Part shown: one piece after another, positions 41,941 through 50,351 of the stretch | How positions within the stretch are numbered: the stretch's first letter is position 1 | Layout of the letters: the number at the start of each line of letters is the position of its first letter | Assembly: GCA_040403555.1 (NCBI GenBank) | Contig: JBBAKN010000002.1 | Coordinates: forward strand, 1 to 64,000 | From: JAIPAN01 sp040403555 | Lineage (GTDB): Bacteria; Bacteroidota; Bacteroidia; Sphingobacteriales; Sphingobacteriaceae | Length of the DNA: 64,000 nucleotides | Direction: 5' to 3' | The notes under the pieces: model-generated | Databases searched by the model: none | What the model was told of the DNA's origin: nothing | What the model saw: the letters and a program-made list of their open reading frames with translations, nothing else | Translations under genes and position numbers: made by a program

Positions 41941-42975
41941 ATGCAAGCAAAACTCGACCAATACACCACAGAAATCAATAAATTTACGCCTGCCACTGCC
42001 GAAGAGGTAGAAAGCTTCCGAATTAAATTTTTGGGTAGTAAAGGCATTGTGAAAGAATTGTTCGATGAATTTAAATCTGTAGGACCCGAAGAAAAACGAG
42101 TATTTGGTAAAGTATTAAACGAATTTAAACAAGTAGCCGAGGCGAAATTTGAGTCCTGCAAAGTGCAATTTGAATCGAGCGCAAGCACCCAGAAATTAGA
42201 TACAGACCTTACCCTACCCGGAGAAGGCATGGAATTGGGGGCTCGTCATCCTTTACAATTGGTGCGCCGAGAAATTGTAGAAATATTTAAAAAATTAGGC
42301 TTCACGGTAGCCGAAGGGCCCGAAATTGAAGACGATTGGCATAATTTTTCGGCCCTAAACTTCCCCGAAGAACATCCGGCAAGAGACATGCAGGATACCT
42401 TTTTTATTAAAAAAGGAGGCGAAAAAGGCGATATCGCATTGCGTACCCACACCTCATCGGTACAAGTACGTATGATGGAACAAGGCAAACCACCGTTCCG
42501 ATCTATTATGCCTGGCCGTGTTTACCGCAACGAAGCCATTTCGGCTCGTGCACACTGCTTTTTCCACCAAATTGAAGGTGTATTTGTAGACGAAAACGTA
42601 TCCTTTGCCGATTTAAAACAAACCTTATTTTATTTCGTACAAGAACTATACGGCAAAGGTACTCAGGTGCGTTTCCGCCCATCATATTTCCCATTCACCG
42701 AACCTTCAGCAGAAATGGATATATCGTGTAGTATTTGCAAAGGTGCTGGCTGCAACATGTGTAAGGGTTCGGGCTGGGTAGAAATTTTAGGTTGCGGTAT
42801 GGTCGATCCGAATGTATTAGAAAACTGCGGCATCGACTCAAAAAAATATACTGGCTTTGCTTTTGGTATGGGTATAGAACGGATAACCAACCTAAAATAT
42901 GAGATTAAAGATTTGCGTTTATTCTCTGAGAACGATGTGCGTTTCTTAAAACAATTTCAATCGGAAATTAGCTAA
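41941..42975 (+). CDS. pheS: Phenylalanyl-tRNA synthetase alpha subunit
   Basis: 344 residues. N-terminal coiled coil (about residues 1-80), then the class II catalytic domain: motif 2 IMPGRVYRNEAISARAHCFF in two parts and motif 3 GFAFGMGIERITNLKY. FRPSYFPFTEPSAEMD is the amino-acid pocket. It charges tRNA-Phe with the beta subunit, which is not adjacent here. A lipoprotein gene follows 2 nt after its stop. Confidence 0.95.
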   Translation: MQAKLDQYTTEINKFTPATAEEVESFRIKFLGSKGIVKELFDEFKSVGPEEKRVFGKVLNEFKQVAEAKFESCKVQFESSASTQKLDTDLTLPGEGMELGARHPLQLVRREIVEIFKKLGFTVAEGPEIEDDWHNFSALNFPEEHPARDMQDTFFIKKGGEKGDIALRTHTSSVQVRMMEQGKPPFRSIMPGRVYRNEAISARAHCFFHQIEGVFVDENVSFADLKQTLFYFVQELYGKGTQVRFRPSYFPFTEPSAEMDISCSICKGAGCNMCKGSGWVEILGCGMVDPNVLENCGIDSKKYTGFAFGMGIERITNLKYEIKDLRLFSENDVRFLKQFQSEIS

Positions 42976-42977
42976 AC

Positions 42978-43394
42978 ATGAAATTCTGGAGCGTATTAGC
43001 CCTATCTATTTTGCTGCTTTTAAGCTGTGCAAAAGACGATGGCACCTACATACCAGATGTGTATGTAAACTATACCGTTCCTATAAATGACCCCAGTATT
43101 AGCGCACTCAATAGCCCCGGTGGTGCCGTGGTAATTAGTGGGCACGGTGTAGCTGGTATTATTATTTACCGCAGATCGGACAATGTGTTCATGGCCTACG
43201 ACCGCTGCAGTTCTGTAAATCCTCAAAATAAATGCGCCGTAACGCTAGATAACCCAAGCCTTAGCGCAACCGACCCCTGTAGTGGCGCCAAATTTTCGTT
43301 ATTTGATGGTACTCCGGTAAAAGCCCCAGCTACCAAAAGCTTAAAAAGCTATCAGGTAACGGCAAATAGTTTGTATTTGATGGTTACGAATTAA
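42978..43394 (+). CDS. Rieske-like lipoprotein without the usual ligand histidines
   Basis: 138 residues with a lipoprotein signal (LALSILLLLSCAKDDGT, lipobox Cys17). The body resembles a Rieske fold: GIIIYRRSDNVFMAYDRCSS, then DPCSGAKFSLFDGTPVKAPA, with the order of strands and the Gly/Pro loop of Rieske proteins. The CxH and CxxH ligand pairs are absent (DRCSS and DPCSGA have Cys but no His), so a [2Fe-2S] cluster is unlikely. Disulfides are possible. It follows pheS by 2 nt. Role unknown. Confidence 0.7.
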   Translation: MKFWSVLALSILLLLSCAKDDGTYIPDVYVNYTVPINDPSISALNSPGGAVVISGHGVAGIIIYRRSDNVFMAYDRCSSVNPQNKCAVTLDNPSLSATDPCSGAKFSLFDGTPVKAPATKSLKSYQVTANSLYLMVTN

Positions 43395-43427
43395 GCTTTC
43401 CCCCTTTCCACATCGAGATTTAAACCG

Positions 43428-43435
43428 TAATTTTG
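43428..43435 (+). promoter_or_regulatory. rlmD promoter -7 element (TAATTTTG)
   Basis: A full TAnnTTTG match, 6 nt before the ATG at 43442. The upstream TTG at 43433 lies inside the element and cannot be the start. The mRNA would be leaderless or nearly so. Confidence 0.55.
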
Positions 43436-43441
43436 GCATCT

Positions 43442-44851
43442 ATGAAGAAAGTGCCTGCCGATATACAGTTCCTAGAAAATATTAACGTAATAGATATTGC
43501 CGAACAGGGTAAAGGAGTGGGCAAACACCAAGATTTAGTCTTATTTATTGATAAAGCCGTTCCAGGCGATGTGGTAGATATTCAGATAACTCGAGTAAAG
43601 AAGAACTTGGCAGAAGCTAAAATAACTGCTTTTAAAAAACATTCGCCCGACAGAACCGAACCTTTTTGTGCCCATTTTGGCACCTGCGGCGGCTGTAAAT
43701 GGCAACATTTAAACTACGAAGCCCAAACCCGTTTCAAACAAAAAACAGTACTAGATGCCCTAGAACGTTTGGGCGGTGTAGATACCACCGGTACCGAGCC
43801 CATTTTAGGTTCGGCCGAAACACAATACTACCGCAATAAATTAGAGTTTACCTTTTCGAACAAACGTTGGTTGGATGAAGGCGATATGACCAACCGAGAA
43901 GACTTGAATATGGATGCCTTGGGCTTTCACGTCCCTGGTCGTTTCGATAAGATTTTAGAAATTGAGCATTGCTACCTGCAAGCCGATCCATCGAATGCCA
44001 TTCGCAATTCGGTGCGGGAATATGCGCTAAAAAACGAATTCTCTTTTTACGATTTACGCCAACATGAAGGCGCTTTGCGTAACCTTATTATACGCACCAG
44101 CTCTACTGGCGAAATTATGGTTATTGTGGTGTTTGCCTATATCAATAAAAAAGAAATTAAGGGCTTAATGACTCATTTAAAAGATAGTTTTCCAGAAATT
44201 ACTTCCTTATTATACATCGAAAACCAAAAGAAAAACGATACCATCTTCGACCAAGAAATTGTTGTTTTCAATGGTCTTGATCATATTTTCGAAGAAATGG
44301 AAGGTCTTAAATTTAAAATTGGAGCCAAATCTTTCTACCAAACCAATTCGGCACAAGCCTACGAATTATATAAAATTACCCGCGATTTTGCTGACCTAAA
44401 GGGCGATGAATTGGTATATGATTTATATACTGGCGCTGGTACTATTGCCCAATTTGTAGCCAGAAAAGTGAAAAAAGTTATTGGCGTAGAATATGTGCCA
44501 ACGGCTATTGAAGATGCCAAAGCCAACGCCAAACTAAACCAAATAACCAATGTCGATTTCTATGCCGGCGATATGAAAGATATTTTAACACCCGAATTTA
44601 TTGCAGAGCATGGCAAAGCCGATGTGGTTATTACCGATCCGCCAAGGGCAGGTATGCACCCCGATGTGGTGGCTCGTTTACTAGAAATGGAAGCCGAGAA
44701 AATTGTATATGTAAGCTGCAATGCCGCAACCCAAGCCCGCGACATTGCTTTATTACAAGAAAAATATACCGTGAGCAGAATTCGCCCGGTTGATATGTTC
44801 CCGCAAACGCAACACGTAGAAAATGTGGCTTTATTGGTATTAAAAAAATGA
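43442..44851 (+). CDS. rlmD: 23S rRNA (uracil(1939)-C(5))-methyltransferase
   Basis: 469 residues from the ATG at 43442. An N-terminal TRAM domain (IDIAEQGKGVGKHQDLVLFI) is followed by the Fe-S cysteines (CAHFGTCGGCKWQHL) and the SAM domain (LVYDLYTGAGTIAQFVARK), with the catalytic Cys in IVYVSCNAATQARD. The Fe-S motif distinguishes it from TrmA. Bacteroidota often have this RlmCD-like type, so m5U747 could also be a target. An unknown gene follows with ATGA overlap. Confidence 0.9.
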   Translation: MKKVPADIQFLENINVIDIAEQGKGVGKHQDLVLFIDKAVPGDVVDIQITRVKKNLAEAKITAFKKHSPDRTEPFCAHFGTCGGCKWQHLNYEAQTRFKQKTVLDALERLGGVDTTGTEPILGSAETQYYRNKLEFTFSNKRWLDEGDMTNREDLNMDALGFHVPGRFDKILEIEHCYLQADPSNAIRNSVREYALKNEFSFYDLRQHEGALRNLIIRTSSTGEIMVIVVFAYINKKEIKGLMTHLKDSFPEITSLLYIENQKKNDTIFDQEIVVFNGLDHIFEEMEGLKFKIGAKSFYQTNSAQAYELYKITRDFADLKGDELVYDLYTGAGTIAQFVARKVKKVIGVEYVPTAIEDAKANAKLNQITNVDFYAGDMKDILTPEFIAEHGKADVVITDPPRAGMHPDVVARLLEMEAEKIVYVSCNAATQARDIALLQEKYTVSRIRPVDMFPQTQHVENVALLVLKK

Positions 44852-45246
44852 ATCCAGAAGAATTATTAAACCCCGATGGGGAAAGCCAAGCGGCAAGACC
44901 GAAAGAAAGTCCGCTAAAAAGCTTGGAGGCCGATTTAAAGTTTTATGCCGAATCTATTAAAGAAATTTCGACCGAAATTATGGTAGAAGGCCTTTCTGCA
45001 TACCCCATTTTTGTTGCCCACCAACATGAAGTAAGTGTGGGTGAACTAATTTTAAATAAGGAAGAATTGCATACCGGTTGGAGTATAAATGCATCTACCC
45101 TCGAAGAATTTGTGGAAAAAGGGATTATTAAAGCAGCTAAAAAACAAGCGTTTATTGATCAGTTTAAAAATTCGCAGCATTATATGTGCCTATTTGTAAT
45201 TGTGCCCGAAGGTGCCAATTTTGTGTTTTATCCCTATCCCAAATAA
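44848..45246 (+). CDS. Conserved-looking unknown protein after rlmD
   Basis: 132 residues. The start overlaps the rlmD stop (ATGA), so translation is coupled. It has an acidic, flexible N-terminus (residues 1-30), a helix (EADLKFYAESIKEISTEIM), and a beta-alpha core with YPIFVAHQHEVSVGELILN, ending in FVIVPEGANFVFYPYPK. No signal peptide or metal site is seen. No family is named. Confidence 0.75.
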   Translation: MNPEELLNPDGESQAARPKESPLKSLEADLKFYAESIKEISTEIMVEGLSAYPIFVAHQHEVSVGELILNKEELHTGWSINASTLEEFVEKGIIKAAKKQAFIDQFKNSQHYMCLFVIVPEGANFVFYPYPK

Positions 45247-45276
45247 GCGTATCTTAGAATTCAGCATTGCAAAATC

Positions 45277-45786
45277 ATGAGCGAAAAAAAAGTACTAATT
45301 CTTAATCAAAAACAAATTCAACAAAAAATTGAACGTATAGCGTATCAGATTTTGGAGGATAATTTAGAAGAAAAAGAACTGGTATTGGCCGGTATTTTAA
45401 ACCGTGGTTTTACGGTGGCTCAACGGCTAAAAAAGGTATTGGAAAAGATCTCTTCCATCAAAGTAACGCTCATGAGCATTGAGTTAGATAAAGACAGTCA
45501 CCATTTACAAGCCAGTGCAAATGTGCCGTTAAACGAGGTAGAAAATCAAGCAGTTATTTTGGTAGATGATGTATTAAACAGTGGCCGTACTTTGGTGTAT
45601 GGCTTGGGCTATTTCTTAAATATTCCACTAAAAAAAATACGCACCGTGGTATTGGTAGATCGCAGTCACCGTCGTTTTCCGGTTGCACCAGATTATACGG
45701 GCTTGCAATTGGCTACGGTATTAAAAGAACATGTTTTGGTGGTGCTAGATTGCCCCGGTGAAGAAGACGCTGTTTACCTGACCTGA
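45277..45786 (+). CDS. Phosphoribosyltransferase, PyrR-like
   Basis: 169 residues. The PRPP-binding motif is VILVDDVLNSGRTLVYGL and the fold start is LAGILNRGFTVAQRL. VDRSHRRFPVAPDYTGL matches the flexible region of PyrR (regulator or uracil phosphoribosyltransferase). In Bacteroidota such proteins are usually enzymes or of unknown activity, because attenuator-based PyrR control is a Firmicutes trait. Its 3' end overlaps aroK by 13 nt (convergent). The pyr operon is not in the window. Confidence 0.82.
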   Translation: MSEKKVLILNQKQIQQKIERIAYQILEDNLEEKELVLAGILNRGFTVAQRLKKVLEKISSIKVTLMSIELDKDSHHLQASANVPLNEVENQAVILVDDVLNSGRTLVYGLGYFLNIPLKKIRTVVLVDRSHRRFPVAPDYTGLQLATVLKEHVLVVLDCPGEEDAVYLT

Positions 45787-46286
45787 GCCACTTCTAAATA
45801 AATCAATAGTTTTTCGGGCGTTAAATCGATGCCACTTACCATCATATTGGCTTGCTGATAAAAAGCTTGGCGCTCGGCTAATTTCTCCTCAATAAATGTC
45901 AACAATTCTTCACCTTTTCTTCCGGCTAATAATGGTCTAGGCGATTTCGCATGCTCTAAGCGGCTGGCCAAGGCTTTGGCATCTAAATGCATGTATACGG
46001 TTTTACCCTGCGCATTCATCCAAGCCATATTATCAAAAAAGCAAGGCGTTCCGCCACCAGTAGATACCACTAAATCGGCATCGGGCATGGTTTGGTGCAA
46101 CACTTCTTGCTCTAGCTTACGAAAACCAGATTCACCCAAATTGGCAAATAGTTCTGGAATGGTTTTGCCACTCTGAGCAGCTAAACGTTCGTCTAAATCG
46201 GCAAAAGCATAGCCAAGCTTTTGTGCCAATTTACGCCCAAAGGTGGTTTTACCACTGCCCATAAATCCAACTAAATATATTCTCAT
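45774..46286 (-). CDS. aroK: Shikimate kinase
   Basis: 170 residues, a full-length shikimate kinase: P-loop LVGFMGSGKTTFGRKL, DLDERLAAQSGKTIPELFA (substrate Asp), VSTGGGTPCFFDNMAW and ARLEHAKSPRPLLAG in the lid. It phosphorylates shikimate in aromatic amino acid synthesis. It is transcribed away from a DoxX-type gene (9-nt gap), maybe in the same unit. Confidence 0.93.
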   Translation of the reverse strand: MRIYLVGFMGSGKTTFGRKLAQKLGYAFADLDERLAAQSGKTIPELFANLGESGFRKLEQEVLHQTMPDADLVVSTGGGTPCFFDNMAWMNAQGKTVYMHLDAKALASRLEHAKSPRPLLAGRKGEELLTFIEEKLAERQAFYQQANMMVSGIDLTPEKLLIYLEVAQVR

Positions 46287-46295
46287 TAAAAAAGC

Positions 46296-47447
46296 TTATT
46301 TTTTGAAATAGGTATTGCGTAGGTTTTCTGCAGAAGGAAACCTACGGAAATGCCATTTATTTATTACCACCCCATTTTTAAGCAACAAAATACCTGGGTT
46401 GGCCCTAACCATACTTTTTAAAGGCACGGCATCGGCAAAGAAAAAGGGAAAATCGAGAAACAATACTCGGTTCAATTCGTACGATTCGGCAATGGAAGAT
46501 GCGGTTAAAATGATGGTAGGAACTCTAAATTGCTGGGCCAAGGTTTTATTCACCTCATTTATTCGTTTCAAGGCATAGCGATCGGCATTTTTTAACTCAT
46601 AGGCCACCACAATAAACTGATAGTCGGGATACTCCAAAATGAGTTTGGTAAAATCTTCACCTGCAGGGTCGGTAATTTTTAAATCCTTTATTTTTACCTC
46701 ATAGCCTTTCTTAATCAGTTTAGATTCCGGATCGCCCACAATTACCCACGTACTATCTTTCCAAACTTCTTGCTTTAGGTATTCCTTATCGGTGAGCGAC
46801 TTGATGGCGCCAGTTTTACTGTTTTTTAAGCTGTATTGAATTTCGTATTCATCTTGCGGAGCACCTGGAGGTGCTACCATCAATTGGGGAATGTTGTTAC
46901 CAATTTTATAGGGTAAGAAATCGAGCACTGGCCCATATTTAAAGGTGAAAAACCCAACCCCAAATCCTATAATACAAAGTGGCCCTACCAAACTTGCCTG
47001 CATTGTAGCTTTGCTAAAAAGTGGTGTTATTAGACTGCGATAAACAAACAAAATTAGAATAAATACGAAGAGGACCACATCTTTACTAAACGATTGCCAA
47101 GGTGTAAGCGGAATGGCATCGCCAAAACAGCCGCAAGAAGTAACCACTTTAAAATAGGCAGAGTAAAAAGTTAAAAAGGTAAAGAAGATAATAAGCCCTA
47201 GCAAGCCCCACACTACTTTTTTAGCATATATACCTAACAAGAGTGCAGCTCCCAATATAATTTCTAAGCCACACAAAAAAATGGCTATTACCGAGGCGTA
47301 ATCGTTAAAAACAGTGAGGTGAAATACCTCAAAATACTCTTGTAATTTGTAGCTAAATCCCAACGGATCGTTGGCTTTAATTAGGCCCGAGAAAATGAAC
47401 AGAAGTCCTACTAAAATGCGACTAAACGCAATACTAAATTTTTTCAC
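46296..47447 (-). CDS. DoxX/BT_3928-like membrane protein with thioredoxin-like C-terminus
   Basis: 383 residues starting at GTG inside the end of the DUF1599 gene (14-nt overlap). The N-terminal half has four helices of the DoxX/MauE type (SRILVGLLFIFSGLIKAND, LFIFSGLIKANDPLGF) and the TSCGCFGD cysteine pair. The C-terminal part (about residues 240-383) is a thioredoxin-like fold without CxxC (FIVVAYELKNADRYAL, ANPGILLLKNGVVINKWHF). It may serve redox handling of exported proteins. aroK follows after 9 nt. Confidence 0.82.
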   Translation of the reverse strand: MKKFSIAFSRILVGLLFIFSGLIKANDPLGFSYKLQEYFEVFHLTVFNDYASVIAIFLCGLEIILGAALLLGIYAKKVVWGLLGLIIFFTFLTFYSAYFKVVTSCGCFGDAIPLTPWQSFSKDVVLFVFILILFVYRSLITPLFSKATMQASLVGPLCIIGFGVGFFTFKYGPVLDFLPYKIGNNIPQLMVAPPGAPQDEYEIQYSLKNSKTGAIKSLTDKEYLKQEVWKDSTWVIVGDPESKLIKKGYEVKIKDLKITDPAGEDFTKLILEYPDYQFIVVAYELKNADRYALKRINEVNKTLAQQFRVPTIILTASSIAESYELNRVLFLDFPFFFADAVPLKSMVRANPGILLLKNGVVINKWHFRRFPSAENLRNTYFKK

Positions 47448-47985
47448 CTTCGCTAATTTTAATCAATGCAAAAACGGAATAATTTAACATATCCTGATAG
47501 TTGGCTTTAATGCCTTCCGATGCTAAGGTTTGGCCATCGTTATCTTCAATTTGTTTTACCCGCAAGAGTTTCATTAAAATCAAATCGGTTAAAGAACTAA
47601 TGCGCATATCACGCCAAGCTTCGCCATAATCATGATTTTTGGCAAACATCAACTCCTTGGTTTCTTGTACCTTTCTGTCAAATAGCACGTCTACCTCTTC
47701 TACCGAAAGCTCGGTAGCCGTATCGTCGCCCAACTCCTCTTGCAACATAGCAATAACGCAATAATTTACAATACCGATGTATTCCGATTCAATATCTTCA
47801 CCCACTTTCGATACTTTTTTTTGCTCGAGGGTACGAATGCGCTGAGCCTTAATAAACACCTGATCGGTAATGCTCGATAAACGCAAAATGCGCCAAGCTG
47901 TTCCATAATCTTTTGTTTTCTTTAAGAATAACTCTTTACACGTGCTAATTACTGCGTCGAATGCTGCGGAAGTGGATTGTGCCAA
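47434..47985 (-). CDS. DUF1599 protein (two tandem copies of the domain)
   Basis: 183 residues. Two similar halves begin KTKDYGTAWRILRLSSITDQ and KNHDYGEAWRDMRISSLTDL; each has the DYG-x-A-W-R pattern and a following IKAQRIRTLEQ- or LLRVKQIEDN-type helix. The domain is named only by number. Short acidic surfaces suggest a nucleotide-related MazG-like fold, but this is not shown. It is divergent from folP (52-bp gap) and overlaps the next gene. Confidence 0.85.
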   Translation of the reverse strand: MAQSTSAAFDAVISTCKELFLKKTKDYGTAWRILRLSSITDQVFIKAQRIRTLEQKKVSKVGEDIESEYIGIVNYCVIAMLQEELGDDTATELSVEEVDVLFDRKVQETKELMFAKNHDYGEAWRDMRISSLTDLILMKLLRVKQIEDNDGQTLASEGIKANYQDMLNYSVFALIKISEGEKI

Positions 47986-48037
47986 AATGCGGTATATTTT
48001 TGAATAAAAGGTAAAATTATCGGTATTTTGCCAAATA

Positions 48038-48943
48038 ATGACGAGTAAAAATACAGATTTTCAGCAGAATATAACAGCTTTGGGCACAGCAAGTGTGCAG
48101 AAATTTACACTACGTAGTGGCGGGCGGCTTATTGACCTGCATACGCCCAAAGTAATGGGTATTATAAACCTTACGCCCGACTCATTTTACCAATCAGCCA
48201 GTAGATATAATGAACTACCTTCAACTAACCAGGTACTCAAAGAAGCGGAAAAACACTTACTAGAAGGGGCTTATTTTCTCGATTTGGGTGGATATTCTTC
48301 CCGTCCGGGCGCCGAACACGTATCGGAAAAAGAAGAAGCCCAACGGGTACTTCCGGCTGTAAAAGCATTGGCTAAAGAATTTCCCGAAGCCTTTATTTCG
48401 GTAGATACCTTTCGTTCAGAAATTGCTAAAAAAAGTGTTGGGGAAGGTGCACATCTTATAAACGATATTTCTGCCGGACAATTAGACAAATGCATGTTCG
48501 AAACCATTGCCCAGCTACAAGTACCCTATATTTTAATGCACCTAAAAGGCACCCCTCAAACCATGCAAAGCCTTGCGAACTATAGTGATTTGGTACCCGA
48601 AGTGTTGAGCTATTTTTCCGAAAAACTAAGCCAATTAAAGGAATTAGGTGCACAACAATTAATTATCGACCCCGGTTTTGGCTTTGCCAAAACATTAGAG
48701 CACAATTATGAGTTATTAAATCGATTTCAAGAATTGCATAGCCTGGGCTATCCGCTTTTGGCCGGAGTTTCTAGAAAATCAATGATATATAAGGCATTGG
48801 ATAGCACACCAGCCGAGGCCCTAAACGGAACCACCGTACTACACACCATTGCATTGCAAAAGGGTGCACAAATTTTACGAGTACACGATGTAAAACCTGC
48901 TGTAGAAGCTATAAAATTAGTGGCAAAACTGCAAGCCAACTAA
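48038..48943 (+). CDS. folP: Dihydropteroate synthase
   Basis: 301 residues: VMGIINLTPDSFYQSA (pterin site), HLINDISAGQLDK, LIIDPGFGFAKTLEHN and LLAGVSRKSMIY. These are the standard DHPS motifs. It joins pterin pyrophosphate with p-aminobenzoate for folate. It is followed 20 nt later by cdaA, a frequent neighbour in this phylum. Confidence 0.95.
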   Translation: MTSKNTDFQQNITALGTASVQKFTLRSGGRLIDLHTPKVMGIINLTPDSFYQSASRYNELPSTNQVLKEAEKHLLEGAYFLDLGGYSSRPGAEHVSEKEEAQRVLPAVKALAKEFPEAFISVDTFRSEIAKKSVGEGAHLINDISAGQLDKCMFETIAQLQVPYILMHLKGTPQTMQSLANYSDLVPEVLSYFSEKLSQLKELGAQQLIIDPGFGFAKTLEHNYELLNRFQELHSLGYPLLAGVSRKSMIYKALDSTPAEALNGTTVLHTIALQKGAQILRVHDVKPAVEAIKLVAKLQAN

Positions 48944-48963
48944 AATTTACCTATTTTTATCGT

Positions 48964-49755
48964 ATGGAATCAATCTCCACCAACCTATTACAATTCCGTT
49001 TATTTGATGTGCTCGACATTTTACTGGTCGCACTCATTATATATTATGTGTACAACCTCATTAGAGGCACCATTGCTGTAAATATTTTCATTGGTTTATG
49101 TGTAATGTACATCGGCTATGTGTTGGTTCAACAAGCTCAAATGCGCTTACTAACACAGTTATTGGGCAGTTTTATTAGCCTTGGCTTTATTGCCTTAGTT
49201 ATTGTTTTTCAGCAAGAAATACGTCGTTTTTTATTGATTTTAGGTAAAAATACGTCACAACAAAAGAACAAAGCCTGGTGGGTATTTCTATTTGGTAAAA
49301 AAGAAGAAATTAATCAGAATTTAGCCCGATTAAAGCCCATTCTTGATGCGTGCAAAAGTATGCAAAAAACAAAAACAGGGGCCTTAATGGTCTTTGCCAA
49401 ACATACCGAAGAACCTTATTTTCAAAATACTGGAGAAGTACTAAACGCCACAGTTTCTAAACGATTATTAGAAAGTATCTTTCAAAAAAATAGCCCACTG
49501 CACGATGGGGCAGTAATAATTGCCGAAGGTAAAATTAAAACAGCTTCTACCATTTTACCACTTACCGAAAATGATCGTTTACCAGCACACTTTGGCTTGC
49601 GCCACCGAGCAGGAATTGGTATCTCCGAAGTGAGTGATGTATTGGCTATCATCATCTCTGAGGAAACCAATGAGATATCCTACGCCCGCCAAGGGAAAGT
49701 GAAAATGAAAGTCAGTTTCTCAGAATTAGAAAAATTACTACTCAACTATTATTAA
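48964..49755 (+). CDS. cdaA: Diadenylate cyclase (c-di-AMP synthase)
   Basis: 263 residues. Three hydrophobic helices (DVLDILLVALIIYYVYNLI, NIFIGLCVMYIGYVLVQ, LLGSFISLGFIALVIVF) precede the DisA_N cyclase domain with the two catalytic motifs LHDGAVIIAEGK and RHRAGIGISEVSD. It makes c-di-AMP from two ATP at the inner membrane. It lies after folP; glmM and CdaR, which accompany it in Firmicutes, are not here. A bidirectional terminator follows at 49761. Confidence 0.94.
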   Translation: MESISTNLLQFRLFDVLDILLVALIIYYVYNLIRGTIAVNIFIGLCVMYIGYVLVQQAQMRLLTQLLGSFISLGFIALVIVFQQEIRRFLLILGKNTSQQKNKAWWVFLFGKKEEINQNLARLKPILDACKSMQKTKTGALMVFAKHTEEPYFQNTGEVLNATVSKRLLESIFQKNSPLHDGAVIIAEGKIKTASTILPLTENDRLPAHFGLRHRAGIGISEVSDVLAIIISEETNEISYARQGKVKMKVSFSELEKLLLNYY

Positions 49756-49760
49756 ACAAA

Positions 49761-49787
49761 AAAGCCCCAAAAATTGGGGCTTTTTTT
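49761..49787. terminator. Terminator between cdaA and the convergent bacilliredoxin gene
   Basis: AAAGCCCCAA with TTGGGGCTTT forms a strong stem (AAAGCCCCAA-AAA-TTGGGGCTTT) followed by T-rich bases; A-rich bases on the other side make it work for both directions. Confidence 0.85.
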
Positions 49788-49805
49788 ATGTAATGGATAC
49801 CACAA

Positions 49806-50216
49806 TTAGCAATATTGCTCAAAAGCTGCAGCTAAATTATCTGCAATGAGCTGGGCACTTCTGCCTTCAATTTGATGACGTTCAATCATATGAACCAATT
49901 CGCCGTCTTTAAATAAAGCAATAGAGGGAGATGAAGGCAAAAAAGGCACCATGTGTGCTCTTGCTCTATCAACCGCTTCTTTTTCCATACCGGCAAATAC
50001 GGTATACAAATTGGCTGGTTTTTTACTAGCACTTACCGCTTCTCTTAAACCTGGACGGGCATTTGCAGCCGCACAACCACAAACCGAATTTACAACTACC
50101 AAAGCGGTGCCGCTGCCTTGTATGGCGGTATCAACCTCTAATGCTGTTTTCAACTCGGTAAATCCTACGCTTGTAAGCTCCTCACGCATGGGAGCAACTA
50201 AATATTCTGGATACAT
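49806..50216 (-). CDS. Bacilliredoxin, BrxA/BrxB (YphP/YqiW) family
   Basis: 136 residues with the C-G-C active site in VVNSVCGCAAANARPGLRE (about residue 45), the mark of the bacilliredoxins that remove bacillithiol from proteins. This suggests the organism uses bacillithiol, as other Bacteroidota do; the synthesis genes are not in the window. It is convergent with cdaA. The ATG at 50216 has no close alternative. Confidence 0.9.
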   Translation of the reverse strand: MYPEYLVAPMREELTSVGFTELKTALEVDTAIQGSGTALVVVNSVCGCAAANARPGLREAVSASKKPANLYTVFAGMEKEAVDRARAHMVPFLPSSPSIALFKDGELVHMIERHQIEGRSAQLIADNLAAAFEQYC

Positions 50217-50320
50217 GTTTGAATATATTTAATACTCAAAAATACGAATTCTTTCTGCCTAGTGCTAGTGGGTACTATAAATTTACACAATATTGACTTC
50301 AAGAATCAAATAGAATTCTG

Positions 50321-50328
50321 TAATTTTG
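50321..50328 (+). promoter_or_regulatory. ahcY promoter -7 element (TAATTTTG)
   Basis: A full TAnnTTTG match, 23 nt before the ahcY ATG. Confidence 0.55.
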
Positions 50329-50351
50329 TAGCTCAAACAAAAAAATAATCT

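Noticed and set aside
50217..50351. Possible SAM/SAH riboswitch before ahcY
   Set aside because: No conserved helices; only a promoter element and A+T-rich leader are seen.
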